Positions 23,641-36,440 of a stretch of DNA of 64,000 nt are shown piece after piece (the stretch's first letter is position 1; every line of letters begins with the position of its first letter). Below the pieces are notes generated by a model. It was not told the origin of the DNA. It saw only the letters and a list, made by a program, of their open reading frames with translations, and searched no databases. The DNA comes from Crotophaga sulcirostris. Its lineage: Eukaryota; Chordata; Aves; Cuculiformes; Crotophagidae. The DNA is taken from assembly GCA_013397455.1 (NCBI GenBank), contig VYZB01000077.1, positions 1,237,014 through 1,301,013 on the forward strand. The letters run 5' to 3'. The position numbers and the translations under genes are program-made.

Positions 23641-25900
23641 TTCTTTGGGGTTTTTTTTTGTCCCGTGTTCTCCTGGGTTTGCATTTGAATCTATAGAACT
23701 TAAACTCTTTTCCAGTTTCAGGTAATTAGCTGTAATATATGGTGCTTGGCCTGTGTAAAATCTCTGGACCCTCAGCATCTGCTCCAATGGAGCCCGTGCC
23801 TTTTGCAGCTCTGTACAGGTCGCCTAGTTCTGTGCAGATGTCTAGGACATCTAAAGTAGCACTAGAGGCCTTGTCCAGACATCAGAATTGCTCCCAGTGT
23901 TTTTTTTTTAATTAGTCTTTTATCCACCTATTTAGTAATTTTGTCTTTTTGTACTCTTGTTATCTTTTCAGAGTGTAAAGTGAATGTACTGTTTCAGATC
24001 ATTCACCTCAAACAAGTGTGGTTCACTGTACTGTGTATGCGAGTCCTTCATTTGATGAGATCTACAAATTGCATGTATTATTAATAAAAACACAAAACCA
24101 GAAAATGTGGGGAATTAATTGCATCTTGGCTTCTAGGTGTTACAGTTATAATGCAGAAAGTTCACAACTTCCAAGAAATTATGTATTTGAAGTGTACCTA
24201 CCATGCCAATTGTCAGTGATGTGAGCATGTCTACCGGTGTGACTGAATGCATGCTTGCACCTTTGAAACCTCTTCTTATTGCTTAGGAAATGAAAAAATA
24301 TTCCTAGTAATGGAATATAGTGGTTGGTTATTCAAAGCCCTCCTAATATAAGTATTAGTATAATTATTTTTTCTGTGGTTTAATTGTATGTATCAGACAG
24401 TCATCTCCCACACAGTCTTACAAAAAAATTAAATAGAAACCTAGAAACCTCTTTAGTTTGTCTAATATTCTCTTGAAAGACTTTGCTCATTTGGTGCATG
24501 TAGGTAAGCAGCCATAGTCTTCCTCATGTCTAAGGCAGAGGGAGTAGTGGTGTCTCCTGCCCAGGCAGGTGCCTGCTACTGCCTTCCGACTGCTGACACT
24601 GCTCAATGCAGCCGTCTCTTTGAAGTGAAAAACTGAGCCACCCAGGCAATGGGAGTTCTCTTTTTGTCGAAGCTACAACAACAACATCAACAACAGGATA
24701 TTTCAACATCCCTGAAGCATTTTTAGAAAAACAGGATGAATGACTTTTGAATTTTGTCCTCCTGCCTATTTTGGTGAAGGTGAACTCTCCAAACTACATC
24801 AGGGAGAAGCAGGTCACAAAACCCTGGTATGTAAACAGCATTTTGGGGGCCATTCCCTTATAGCATAAGTAGCCACAGAAATGAAAGTGGTAAAACAAGC
24901 AAAGTGTGCGTTTTGTTATTATTTGGAGCAATAGGTTCTGTTTCTGAATCTCCTTTATCTGTGTGAGATTTTCCAGTTTGTTTGAGGTTTTTTTTTTTGT
25001 TTCTCAGAAGCATTCCACATGAGACCAAAGCGCCCTGTGACAATGTGTAAAGCTTTTGTATTATGTGCCAATGACTGAGAACAGAGTTTTCTATCCCGCG
25101 GTAACTTTTACAGTGGCAGCTTTTGTAATCGGTGCAGATGTGACAGTGCAGTGCTAGAGTGAGATCTGAGTAAAGCTTTTTGTTGTTGTTGTTAGAAAGG
25201 GTTGTTTGAGCACTTAAGCCAAAAAGAGTTGTCACCAAAAAGAGCTCCTTTCTCCGGCTGAGAATTCAGGTGACAACATTTTGCTTTTCAGATGATATGC
25301 AGATGCATTTAATGCATGAGCTGAACAGCAGAGCTCATTACAGTGAGGAGTAGAAGTGTTCATACAGCTGTGATGAACTAAAGAGGTAAATGAGATAAAA
25401 TTTTCAGGAAAAAGAGTGTGTCTCTGTAGGATCAAAATGGTGGAATAAAAGGTTGAAAAAATGGAAACAATTTTAAGTGCAGAAACAGTCAGAACCTTTC
25501 TCACTGAATGTATTCTAGTTTATAAAATGAATGACTTTGAAGTTGAAACGCTTTGTGAATTTGTGTTGAATTGGAGTTAATAGTTTTGACTAAAATAGCA
25601 GAAACTGGGGGCACTGGCACCAGTTGCAAGTCAGGAAGATGTGAACAAAGATGTGTGGCAAAACCTCTAAAAACCAAGCCTTCTGTTGCACCATAGTTTG
25701 GTAGATCTGAGAATGACTGATAAGATCATGAGCTCAACTTGGTCAACAAATTGCAAAGTGTAAAAGGATACACAGAAGCTATTTATATTGTTGTGCTTCC
25801 TTCTACTTTTGTGTCTTTGTTTTATCATCAAGAATGAAAGTCTGGAAACCAGCAATACAGCACCTCCAAATCCTTTTTCTGCCTCTTCCTAGACTTCTAG
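23641..25900. other. Non-coding, no gene seen
   Basis: AT-rich. Short trinucleotide tracts occur at about 24,675-24,698 (AAC-type) and 25,181-25,194 (TTG-type). The 126-codon minus frame at 24,858-25,238 is partly generated by these low-complexity tracts. A GC-richer patch lies at 24,550-24,650. No transposon or gene is recognised. Confidence 0.45.
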
Positions 25901-25956
25901 AATCTATTATAATCTATATAATCTATACTTCTATAATCTATAATCTATTCTATAAT
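25901..25956. repeat. Degenerate ATAATCT repeat, CR1 tail
   Basis: About seven imperfect copies of a TCTATAA/ATCTATA unit directly abut the 3' end of the antisense CR1 that follows. It is probably an expanded, mutated version of the short tandem tail carried by CR1 3' ends. Confidence 0.6.
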
Positions 25957-26105
25957 CATGGAATATCTCAAATTGGAAGGGACTGTTAAGGATCATGAAG
26001 TCCAACTCCTTGCTTCTGGTAGGACTACCTAAAACTAAATCATGACTAAAAGCATTGTCTGGGTGCTTCTTGAACTCTGACTTCTTCCAGAGAAGAGTTA
26101 ATCCA
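25957..26105 (-). mobile_element. CR1 LINE 3' end, antisense
   Basis: The plus strand shows the reversed CR1 terminus: AATCATGGAATATCTCAAAT, TTGGAAGGGACTGTTAAGGA, TCATGAAGTCCAACTCCTTG, then AAAAGCATTGTCTGGGTGCT and TCTTGAACTCTGACTTCTTCC. This matches the CR1 subfamily whose 3' UTR reads AGTTGGA..GATCCTTA..CCCTTCC in sense. Only about 150 bases survive, as a short 5'-truncated insertion. Confidence 0.85.
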
Positions 26106-28189
26106 ATGGCAGTTGGATCATAATGACACCGCAGAAAGATTTTATTTCCTTCTTGGCCTCCCCCACAAACTATTTCAGTATATAAGTGAGAAGAGAATAA
26201 AAAGTGTTAGCAAAAGAAAAGCAGTATGTAATATCATAAGATTTTGAAAGCATTAACTGCTCTTTATTAAGGGTTTAGACATTGTGGGCATCACTGTCGT
26301 GGGTGGGCATAATGGCTTCTTTTTACTTGCAGTGCCAAGATGTGTTGACTGCTTGTCATTATGTAGTGAGAAGGGTCACACTAATGCCCCTGACTCCCTA
26401 GACTTCTTAGACTGTCAAATTTATCGTATCTAAGACAATTTCAAGAAATCTCCTATACCAAGCATGTCCATTGTCCTATGTTTTATAGCTGTTATCTGCA
26501 TGTTATGTCATTTGATGTGTTGTGCAGGGGGAGGCTATGGTGAGCAAGCTGAAAGTGAGGAGGAAGGTGGGAACTGCACTGTGTGGTGTAACGTGTTGGT
26601 AGTAAAATGCTGTGGACGATGACTCTGTACTGTAAGAAAGGCAAGGAAGTTTGGAAGAAAGAAGGACAAGTCATTTGCTCCCTCTTTTTACCTCCAAGTG
26701 AAAGTGCTCCTTCACTCACCCACCTTTCCTAGCCTTTGACCCCTCATCTTTGTTTTCACATTTACCATCACAGAACAGTAATTTCTTCCAGTTAATGTTA
26801 ATACATGACCAAGGATCATACCAGCTCATGCTGGAAAAATTATTTGTACCTCTGAGCTTTCAAGTCTTATATGACCTGCCATAAAATTAAAAATGCATGT
26901 TAAACATTTTTCCAGAATGACTTTTAGAGACATCAATTATGTACCTATCTTCTGCTGATGAACATTGTAACTATTTGCTTACTTCACACTAATGCCAGAT
27001 TTACACCAATACCTTTTAGGTCATGCTGAATCTTTTCCTTAAGCTCTGGTACACCTTTGGCTTTTTTCCCATTCACTGTCAGCTTGTGCTAATAATAATC
27101 TGTAGATCTCAGCTGTTTTTATTGAAAGGGCAGTGCTTTTTGGGGGATTTTTTTTTTCTGCATTCATCCTATTCAACCACTGATGTTTTGTGCCACCCTC
27201 GTTTCTCATTGTCAGCGGCTAAGTAGGAAAATGTTATTCCCTCCAAAGTGTGCACAGGGTGTTCAGCATTAGAGACAGCTGCTAGAAATAGAAGTCGTGT
27301 CCTTCGTTTTGCTGAACAGTTGTGGACAGTGTGTGTCAAACTGATCCTCGATGGGAGAATTTATGTAGTTGTTACTTCTGTTACCTAGAGAGGCTTACAA
27401 ACTTTTGCTATGCTTTTTATTGCAGATGACATTTACTGTCATGGAGTTATTGTCTTAGTATATTTTTCTTTTTACGGGGTTACTTGGCAAATGTTTCAGA
27501 CTTTAGAGTCTTTAACCCTAAGTCTTTGTGAGATACTAGTTCGAAGGGTGTTATTATTCTGCCTGTAAGTCTTACACCCTGCTGAGAACTTGGGAGAGTT
27601 ACACTTGTAAGTCAGAGAACTGTCAGAAACAAGTGGTGCTGACAAACCTGATGTATTTTGTACTTTAACATTTGTTTTCTGCAAATCATTTGTGGGTCTA
27701 AAGGTAACATTTGAGTAAATTAAGTGCTTAGAAGTGTTACACAGGACCTGTGTAGGTCTGCCAACAAAAATAAACATGGCTGTGCTGAAGTGTGTGTCGG
27801 TGGTGTGAGCAGAGCTGTAGAGGTTCTTAGCGGGTCGCTAAACAAGTAGCATTAGGATCACGAACAGGCTGAGCATGGTACGGAGCATAGGTACTGGGCT
27901 TCTGAACCAGGGTTTACCTTCATTCAGCACAGTGTTTCAGTTTAATGTTCATAAAGGAGTTTTAAAACTTTATTATTTTTAACAGCCCTGAATCTGTCAA
28001 AACTGAAGGACTAGGTTAACTGGCTGTAACATCTGATGTATTTAATCCAAAATCCTTGTGTTAGCTCAGTGTGCCTAATCGATCACGAGAGGTTTCACAG
28101 CTGATCTGCAGACACTTTGTAAAGATCTAAGACTTCAGTGAGGAAGAAATTAAATTTCTCTGCTTTGAGATCTCCTTTTTAAATTGGAT
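26106..28189. other. Non-coding, no gene seen
   Basis: No recognisable gene or repeat. Open frames at 26,492-26,719 (-) and 27,496-27,777 (-) have no motif. A patch with several CpG (GCGGGTCGCT around 27,830) is short. Confidence 0.45.
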
Positions 28190-28370
28190 ATAATGCTTAG
28201 GCAGCAAGGAGGGTTTTGCGATTAAGACACTGACCTGACATTGGGGTATATGAATCCTTTCCATGGCTCTACTGCAAACTGCTTGCATGACTGTAGAGAT
28301 GCCATGTAGTCTGCCTCTGCCTATTCGTTGTCTGTAAAATGAGGTAGCAATGCGTTCCCTCTCATCATAT
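28190..28370 (+). mobile_element. MIR-like (tRNA-derived CORE) SINE fossil
   Basis: The order of landmarks follows MIR. A 5' tRNA-like part contains GCGATTAAGACACTGACCTG, then GAATCC.. and CATGGCTCTACTGCAAACTG, a CORE segment with GCATGACTG, and GTCTGCCTCTGCCTATTCGT followed by TTGTCTGTAAAATGAGGTAG (the CAGTTTCCTCATCTGTAAAATGGGG position). The trailing CCCTCTCATCATATTTGTC fits the 3' region. Divergence is high, as expected for an amniote-ancestral SINE. Identification is by recalled consensus. Confidence 0.6.
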
Positions 28371-30604
28371 TTGTCTAATTAGTTTGAACTAGTTGTAGTA
28401 AACTCGTGTTATGTATAGGAGTTTCACTAAGCACTGAGTCTTGCAGTCTTGAATGTTAAACTTGTGTTTCTTGTTGAAAGTCAACTAAGTGCCAGACATT
28501 AAAGTTGAACTACTCTAAGCATTTAGTTTCAGTAATGAAAATTATCAAGCTCAAAATATTATTCCTATGAACATCTCTGTGTAGATCCTTACAGCAACTA
28601 TATTGCAGTGGACAAATCCCAAACACACAGGGGCTGATCCCTACACTTTTGCAGTGATAAAGTTATGAAGTCTAGAATTGAATACTGTATAATCTGTCGG
28701 GGGGTGGGGGGGTGGGAGGGTGGGAGTTACTTATGCACAGCTAAAACCGTGAATTTGATCCATAATTTCCTCCTACAGTCTGTAAATGCAGTGATTTCTC
28801 TTAAGGCATGTTCTCTCTCTTTGTAAGTGCACACACTTTTGATCGTGACTGTTACACAGTCTATGAAACATGGTATACTTTTGAACTATTTGATTTCTAG
28901 AGCAATTTTTTATAGCAGACTTCAACATTTTAAAATACTGAGCACATATTTAAATGACAATGTTCAATGCTTTCTCATTCTTTGTTCTCATCTGGTCAGA
29001 GTATAGTATGGGAATATTTTGTGATAACATTTCGGAATATGTTTAGTAGGTTTTTAGTCTATTGAGTAGTTTGCTTCATTAATACAAAATGGTACTGAGA
29101 TACAAATAAAGGAAATGACAGGATACATAAAGCAGATTTTAAACTTGTTCTTTAGCTCCTTCTAAAATAGGACAAAGTTAGTAGACTTACTTTTAGACAT
29201 CTGCTACTGCTACAGTGCACTAATGATACTACATGAACAGAGGCCTATGTCGTGGAATTTTGATAGTAGAAGAATCTATTATCTTGAAACTTGATGGGGT
29301 TTTAAACAATCCAAATTTTAGAACAAATATTTAAAAATTATAAATATAAAAGTAGTTGCCACGTGTACTTCTTATTTATTTTATATTTAGCTGTAGTTCC
29401 TCTATTAATCTTTGTTTCAAACATTAAATACCTTCCTCATGGCAGCTGTCGGTTCACTTGTACCATGACTACTGGCATGTTAGGTTCAAAGTGGAATGCC
29501 ACGGAGAATGCAGAATAATATATTTAGTTCCTGTCCCCAGACAGCACAAGGCACCAGTGCGTCTCATTCTCAGAGGAGAAGCCAGCTACTTTCACTGCAG
29601 TCTTCCCCTTCAGTTAAAATAATTTGGTTTTTTTTTCCAGAGGATGTGTTATTCAAGTCTATCAGTATGATTTTTACTGTAATCCTCAGTGTGATGAGTG
29701 CCTCAAAAAAAAAATTCAAAGCAGTCTTAGAGGGAATAAGTAGAAGAATATATGTTTGCTTTGCAATGCGTTGTAATGTGCATGCCAAAAAATAAATTGT
29801 AGCTGGAGCAGATGCAGGAGAACTCTGTGTCTGAATGATCAGAAGCAAGTCATTTTAAAACAAATTATAGAAGCTTATAGAAGAGAGAACTTTCCCAAGA
29901 GCATAGTGAAAGGCTTAATCCATATTTCTAGAAAATTGCAGCTGTCAGGCTTTCTTTTATTACCCTAGCAAAATGCTGTGTCAGGTGTTACAAAGAAGTT
30001 TGGCCACGCATTTAGAAAATTAATAGCTTCCTTACATCAGATGTGTTAAATAGAAACATGTCTGGTTGTATAGCCAGTTGTCATATTTTGATGTTCTTAT
30101 TGAAAGTAATTTCTTTTACTGTATAATTTATGTTCAGTAATTTAACTACAAGGAAAGACGTTTTGTTGGAACAGTGATCTTCATGCACATAAAAAATACT
30201 TATAGGATGAGACCAACATTTGCTATGCCAGTCTTGCTGTATATGTCAGATGCTCCTGAGAGTAGTTGCCGTTCAGTCACAGCAAATTCCAGTGTGAAAC
30301 AATACAGCATTGCAAATTTGCCACAAAGGAAAAAACTGATGTTTATAAATTCATTTTTATCCTCATAAATTGGGTTCAGTTTGTCCAAAGAAATATCTTA
30401 CACTGCTGCCCTGAGTTTCAGTGAGTTCTGCTTTTTCTTAATGGGCTTTCCAGCGCTTTCATCTAACCATAGCTAACTACTTGCATTAACAGTTTAAATC
30501 TCAGATTTTAAGGGGTTGATTTCTTCGTTCTACATTACGATTAACATACTGAAGACTAATGCTGCACTACTCTCATGGTGAATTTTTTTTCACCTTGTAT
30601 GTAA
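28371..30604. other. Non-coding, mostly single-copy-looking
   Basis: AT-rich, apart from the G-tract annotated separately. Frames at 29,496-29,848 overlap on both strands without motifs. No transposon is recognised. Confidence 0.45.
28699..28724 (+). other. G-quadruplex-capable tract
   Basis: Five G-runs of 6, 7, 3, 3 and 3 bases are separated by single T or A bases, followed by AGTT. Single-nucleotide loops make this one of the most stable classes of predicted intramolecular quadruplex. Folding is a prediction from sequence, not observed. Confidence 0.85.
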
Positions 30605-30985
30605 TTTTCCATGTTGGACCAGGTGCTTGTTGTCTCATCTCCTCTGATCATCAAGATCTCTCAAAGATGCTCAGTGATTCTTTTCTAGCTCTGTCCTGAC
30701 ACACTCAGACCATACTCTGTACCCCTCCATGAGTAGCTTGTTCCTGCCTCTGCCCTCTAAGTAATTTATTTTTGTGGTTGAGCTGTATCGGGAGCGTCCT
30801 GTTCAGCCAAACTGACCTTCTGCCCTTCCTGCTCAGACTCCTACACGTTGGACAATGCTATGGGGAGGTTGTCATTGAGGGTCAACCAGCTTCTCTGGGC
30901 CTCTATCCCTGTGGGATTCTGCCAAAAGGATCCAGTCTGCTCTTCTGAATGCTAAGATTTGGATAGATGAGGCAGTGGGGCTCAG
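30605..30985 (-). mobile_element. CR1 LINE, internal ORF2 (between endonuclease and RT), antisense
   Basis: On the minus strand the sequence decodes, with stops and frameshifts, to the CR1 linker between the endonuclease and reverse-transcriptase domains: AFRRAD near 30,940, RGPEKLV about 40 bases further, and further on ATHGGVQSMV followed by CQDRARKE, which corresponds to the family's ATWEEYR..VR.CRDRxRKAK segment. Plus-strand landmarks are TGGGATTCTGCCAAAAGGAT, CAGTCTGCTCTTCTGAATGC and GGGGAGGTTGTCATTGAGGG. Both element ends are missing, so this is an interior relic. Confidence 0.7.
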
Positions 30986-33900
30986 TCTTTAGGATGGGAG
31001 CGTTCATGGTAATGTAGAGTTGGCTCTTCTCTGAGAGTTACGTCAGAAGAGAAGGGGGAGGATGTCAGTCTGGCCTCTGAGCCAGCAGCAGTGGGAGGGA
31101 ATGTGAAGAAGAAAAATGAATGTACCTGACCTCTGTTGAGGACTACTGTTGGTGATAACAGAACTGCTACTGGTACTAGCTAGTGGCATTTGCAAGTTAA
31201 ATTCTAGAACTCTGCTTTAGATAGTCCAAACAGGGAGAAGATAGTTGCTACGAAGAGCACATGGATTTTGTGATGGTTTGGAAAAGTTCTTTAGCCCTGG
31301 AATCCACAGTCTTATAGATCAAATCTTAAAAATGGCAATAATGAAAGAAAATCAGCCAAAAATGTTTTCTTCCCTTTTCTCTTTTCAGAAGAACTGATTT
31401 TGTAATACACTGCAAATACACAGATGTGTAGAGTTGTTATTAAACTCTATATAACTAAGAGGTAGTTGGATTTTATGTAACAGTAGCCTGTGTTATCACT
31501 GTTAATTTCCTTACACAATGATGGCATACTAGACACCAAAATCAATTAATATTTTTAATATATCAATACTTCACCCCTTAAAAAGACTCACAAATCAAAT
31601 GAAGACTGTGCAGGTACTATTATGCTTGTTCTATCAACGTTTCTGGAATAATACATAAATGATTTTTTTCTCCCTTTGAATGTGATGCTGAATCCAAATG
31701 CACGTGCCTCTTTTCTGTAGAGCCAAGGAAGGATAGAAAGCTCTGGGTCTTCCAAAGAAACAAGACCTCACATTAATTTTAACTTACTGCTTGAGTCAGG
31801 AGGCATTCTAAGCCTTAGAAAGTAACTGATTTGTTTTGCAGTTTTTCATGCAAATAAGGTTCTTTATTTGGCTAGGAAAACATTGCACAAGAGACTTGAT
31901 GACAAGAAAAGAAGAAACAATGGAGTTTATGCTTTAGTTATTGTTGTTGAATTATTAAAAAGAAGTATTTACAAGCAGTATTTATGTTTTGACTATAATA
32001 TTATACAATGTGAAAAATCTCCATATTCAGTTTTTACACACTCCCTAATTTGCTGGTTTACCACATGCATAAGGCTTGATTCCAGCAGGTCTTCATTCAG
32101 TAGCTTGAAGTCCTTGCATCACTAGCTGAGGGAGAAAAAGGCGGCATACAAGTAGTATTTGTAATAAGCAATCAGACCTTCTCAGTGTTAGGATAAATGC
32201 AGATTTATTGGAATCTGAAGGATTTTATTAGAAAATAAAGTACTTCGAATGCTGTTTGAGGTAGCAAAACAAATGGGAACCATTCCAGAGGGCAACCTGC
32301 AGAGATCGGCGAGAGAGGTACGGCTGGGAGGGAGGAGATGGGTGGCACTGCAGTTTGGAGGAGTTGGGTGTAACTGAAGAGTCAGAAGCAGAGCAGTGAG
32401 ATGCATATAATCTGAACAGTCATAGTAGCAGTGGTGTGGCTCTTCTGTATTTTTAATCTTGTCCATAAGTGTGGGGTACCCATTGCTAAGTGCCAAGGCA
32501 GCCTTATGCCTACCCTGCTAATGGATTTGCGACATGCTCTTTCAAGATGAGAACAATTTGTCAAGGCCATTTTTATCCGTAAGCTTCAAAGGAAATAGCT
32601 TTAAATAAGTGGGCATTTGCCTAGAAATGGGTGATATTTAAAGCTGGCTGAATGCCCATTTAAATAAGAGAAGAAATCTAACAGTAAAACATGAACACAG
32701 ATTGTCGATGTGAACCATGGCTGCTTAGATTGAAAAAGGAAATTGATTTAAGTGTGGGTTGTTTTTTTTCTTCTCACAGAAGAATGCAAAGTAATTATGA
32801 TATTTTGAATGACTGTTGTTTCTGTATAGTGCTTATGGCATAAATAGAGCCCTCAACTTCTGAGAGCCTGATAGAATTTTATCAATTCCTGGGGGAAGTT
32901 CTTGCTTTTGAATGACCAGCAATTTTATGTCAGTTTATCTAATTGATGTTTATGCCCATACAGTGTAGAAAACAAAAAACCGCTTTTGTGGCAGCTTTTA
33001 AAAGCTGAAGCTAGGCTAAAAAATTTGATAACCACAAAAACTATTTAATGCAGCTAAACTCCAGTGCCCAAATGTTTTCCTATTATGTGATGTACAAAAC
33101 AAATTCAATACTCACAGCATTAAAATAATGCTTTTCCCTACTTCCAGGGATGCACACAGTTCTCTGCCTTTTATTTTAAAGATTTTTATAAGAACTCCAT
33201 TTGTTGACCCACTCTGCAGACACAGGCAATAATCACTAAATGAGTAAATTTACTGTTAAAGTGACAAATAGTAGTAACTCTTCAGTAACTCTCACTGGAC
33301 TTTTGTAAAGCACATATCATGAGATAAGGTAGGATAAGGAATGCAATATTGAGTTCATTATTTGGATATGAAGAGGCTGAATGTTGAAGAAATTGAGTTA
33401 TATAGATGTTAAAATGTTAGCAGTTCCTCTGCCTTTACCACCTTAGCCAGTTTATCTTATTGAACACTAAAGGCAACATAGTAAATTTTGAAATTGCTAA
33501 GTAGACTTCAAGATAACTACCAAAACCTAGTTTAAATTCTGTAGTCTCTTCTGACTTGCAGTCGAGTTTCCGGCAAGTAAACTGCTGCCCTGCTGACCTT
33601 AAGCCTGGGGATATCCTTAACACAAAATGCTGTTTGTACTAAATTATGAAATCTTAGTTTTATAACGTAATTTGCATTATCTAGGGACTAAACTGAGACT
33701 ATTACAGATACTTCCCTTATGGTCCCATATTTGTTGAACCTAGATTTTAAGTATCAAAATAGCTTTTTTCCTAATTTCTAAAATGTACATAAAATAATAA
33801 TAATTTAGAAAGGCCTGAAGTTTCCTCTTTTCTTGATCCTTTTCTTCCCCATGACTCTGGGATAGTCATGGTAGCTGAAAGTCCATCAAGCAACTCAAAA

Positions 33901-35831
33901 ACCTTAATAAATGGGAAGGTCTTAAAAGACTACTTAAAACACAAAAGGATGTTACTGAGGTTTTTTGAAACTAGGTGTTTTTTATGCCTAAACCATTTTT
34001 GCACCCCTTACAGCTGTGAGTTTCTTATTAATGAGATTTATACAAGTATTCGCAAAGGGGAAAATAAGGCACATAGCTGAAAATTAGTGTAGTTGTTTTC
34101 AGCTGTGTTGAACGCAATAGTTCAGTAGTATCCTCTGTGATGATGCAGCTACTTTTAAACTTTTTATGCCAATGGTGTCTTTTTTTTGTAAAAGACATCT
34201 GAGTAAAACATATGTATTGTATAAAGACGTATAATTACTTTATACACATATATTTATGTTACATATGTGTTAAGTGAACTGGGAAGATATGTAGTAAGCT
34301 TCTCAGTAGGACTGCAAGTGGTCTATGGATCTCAAGTTTATATATATGAAAAATGATCTATTAAAGTAAATTTTGTTCTAAATGTTAATTGAATTTTTGT
34401 AATGTTTATACTGAAGCCCTTGCTTTCATTTCTTATGTATTTATATTTTAATCTTTGTAGAAGCAAAGTATTAAAATCACTAAAAATCTTGAGGTCTCGG
34501 TTTAGTAGATCACACGTCCCAGAAGGGGCTTGCAAGGTGGATTTTATACTTAACTTTTCTAGATATCTGATTGAAAGAAAATTATTGAGAAAAATGCTAG
34601 TGCCAAGACTCATTTTTAAGGTGATTGGCATTTCTGAACTGCAGCCAAGGTGATGGTTAGATCATTTGTCACACTATTTGATTTTACGTTGTTAGTTGAT
34701 TTTTGATTGTGAGCTTTCAAGTTTACAAGGAAGATCTTGAGTATGAACCAAGCGTAAGTGGATCATTTCAGTGTTACTATAATTAGTCCTAAACCAAACA
34801 GCACTTTTACAGACCTTCTGTTTCTATTTTTATGAACTATTATTAGTTTGCTGTAATACAAAAACCTTATAAATAGTTCACTCTAGTGTCTAGGCGCCTA
34901 ATCATAGACTATATATTCCTAGGTGAATGATGAAATACATAATTATTTTTGATAGATTGGACCTAATGCAAAGATAATGAGAAAAACTATGACTACGTTC
35001 AAGCCAGCAGGAGGACTATCAGTGATTTCAGAGGAACTAGCCACTTCATTTTTTTGGCAAGTGTCATTTTTTATTACTTGAGATAATTCCACGGCCCAAA
35101 TTCCTCCCATTTTAAAATGCCAGTTTCTACCAGTTGATAATTAGTCTATAGTGGATGAGTCTATTAGTCTATCATGCATTTCAAATCCTATTATTTTGAA
35201 TTACATCAGATTAAAAGTAGACTTTGGTGAAAATTATGAAGCTCAGTTTTCAGTAGCTGTCTCCTGTGTGCATTTTCTATTATCTAAAATCTGACTGAGA
35301 TTATGAGGCAACATTTTCCTTTATGGGAAGGAGCTAATCAGGATCTTTTTTCTAGTTAGGCTTCTCTGTCCCTTAGCACTATAAAAGCTGCCATCTGTCC
35401 ACCAGGTTCAAATGTTACCAAGCAAAGAATGAGAGACACATGCCTTACATGACAGTAAGATACTTGATATTTTTTCATTTGATATGAAATTAAATTTTTG
35501 TTTGCTGTGTAATTAAAAAAGGGGGGAGAAAAAATAAGTTTTAAACATATGTCCACCTTTCTTTCATATAAACATTAAATATAAGTAACTGGTATGTCAC
35601 TGTGCAAGGTAAATCCCTAATCATCATCTTGTGTTGAAAATATGCTTTCTAGCAAATGAAATTATATGCCAAATTACATTCCACTGGTTCTTTTTAAAAG
35701 TCAGACCACATGTTAAACTATGATCTTTTGCACACATGGATTATAAAATTGATAACCTGGGTAATACATCCCAGGGAAGCAATTCTCTTACGGGTACCAT
35801 ACCATTCCCCAGGAGTGAATTATCTACATAT
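30986..35831. other. Non-coding, no gene seen
   Basis: Long AT-rich stretch without recognisable transposons. A GC-richer patch at 32,280-32,380 produces overlapping minus-strand frames with no motif. It contains the paired inverted repeats annotated separately and a TATATATA run at about 34,340. Confidence 0.45.
32597..32658. repeat. Two interleaved inverted repeats
   Basis: AGCTTTAAAT (32,597-32,606) pairs with ATTTAAAGCT (32,636-32,645). TGGGCATT (32,610-32,617), inside that loop, pairs with AATGCCCA (32,651-32,658), outside it. This is the topology of an H-type pseudoknot if transcribed. It could equally be chance or a palindromic binding-site cluster. Confidence 0.75.
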
Positions 35832-36440
35832 CACAGAATCATAGAATAGTTTGTGTTGGAAGAAACCTTTAAAAGTCATCTAGTCCAAACCTCTGCAATA
35901 AGGAGGGACATCTTCAACTGGATCATATTGCTCATAGACCCACTTCAACAGGTCCATGTCTTTCCTATTCCGAGGGCTCCAGAGCTGCATGCAGTACTCC
36001 AGGTGGGGTCTCATCAGGGCAGAGTGGAGAGTCAGAATCACCTCCCTCACCCTGCTGGCCATGGTTGTTTTAGTGCAGCCCTGGACAAGGTTGGTCTTCT
36101 GGTCTGTGAACATACATTGCAGGTTCATGTCCAGCTTTTCAGCTACCAGTACTCTCAAGTCCTTCTTAGCAGGGCTGCTCTCAATCCCTTTTTCTCCCAG
36201 CTTGTACTGATACTGGGGTTTGCCCTGACCCAGGTGCAGAACTTGGCTTTGCTGAACCTCATGAGGTTCACGTGGACCCACTTCTTGAGCTTGTCCAGGT
36301 CACTCTGGATAGCATCCCATCCCTCAGGAGTGTCAGTCACACCACTCAACTTGGTGTTGTCTCAACCTTGCTGAGGGTGCATTCAGTCTCACCGTCTATG
36401 TCACTAATGAAGATACTAAACAGTTCTGGTCCCTTTAATA
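35832..36440 (-). mobile_element. CR1 LINE with internal deletion, antisense
   Basis: Starts with the reversed octamer tail (TCACAGAATCATAGAATAG), then TTGGAAGAAACCTTTAAAAG and TCATCTAGTCCAAACCTCTG. At about 35,935 it jumps to coding sequence that reads on the minus strand as CR1 ORF2: [14 protein letters not shown], then [34 protein letters not shown] and EYCMQLWSP. Thus roughly the last reverse-transcriptase segment and proximal 3' UTR are missing between two well-matched parts. The far end reads AAACAGTTCTGGTCCC, the CR1 'NSTGP' side. A 133-codon frame survives, suggesting a relatively young copy. Confidence 0.92.

Noticed and set aside
35853..36374. 173-codon plus frame
   Set aside because: Antisense shadow of the CR1 ORF2 fragment, which is on the minus strand.
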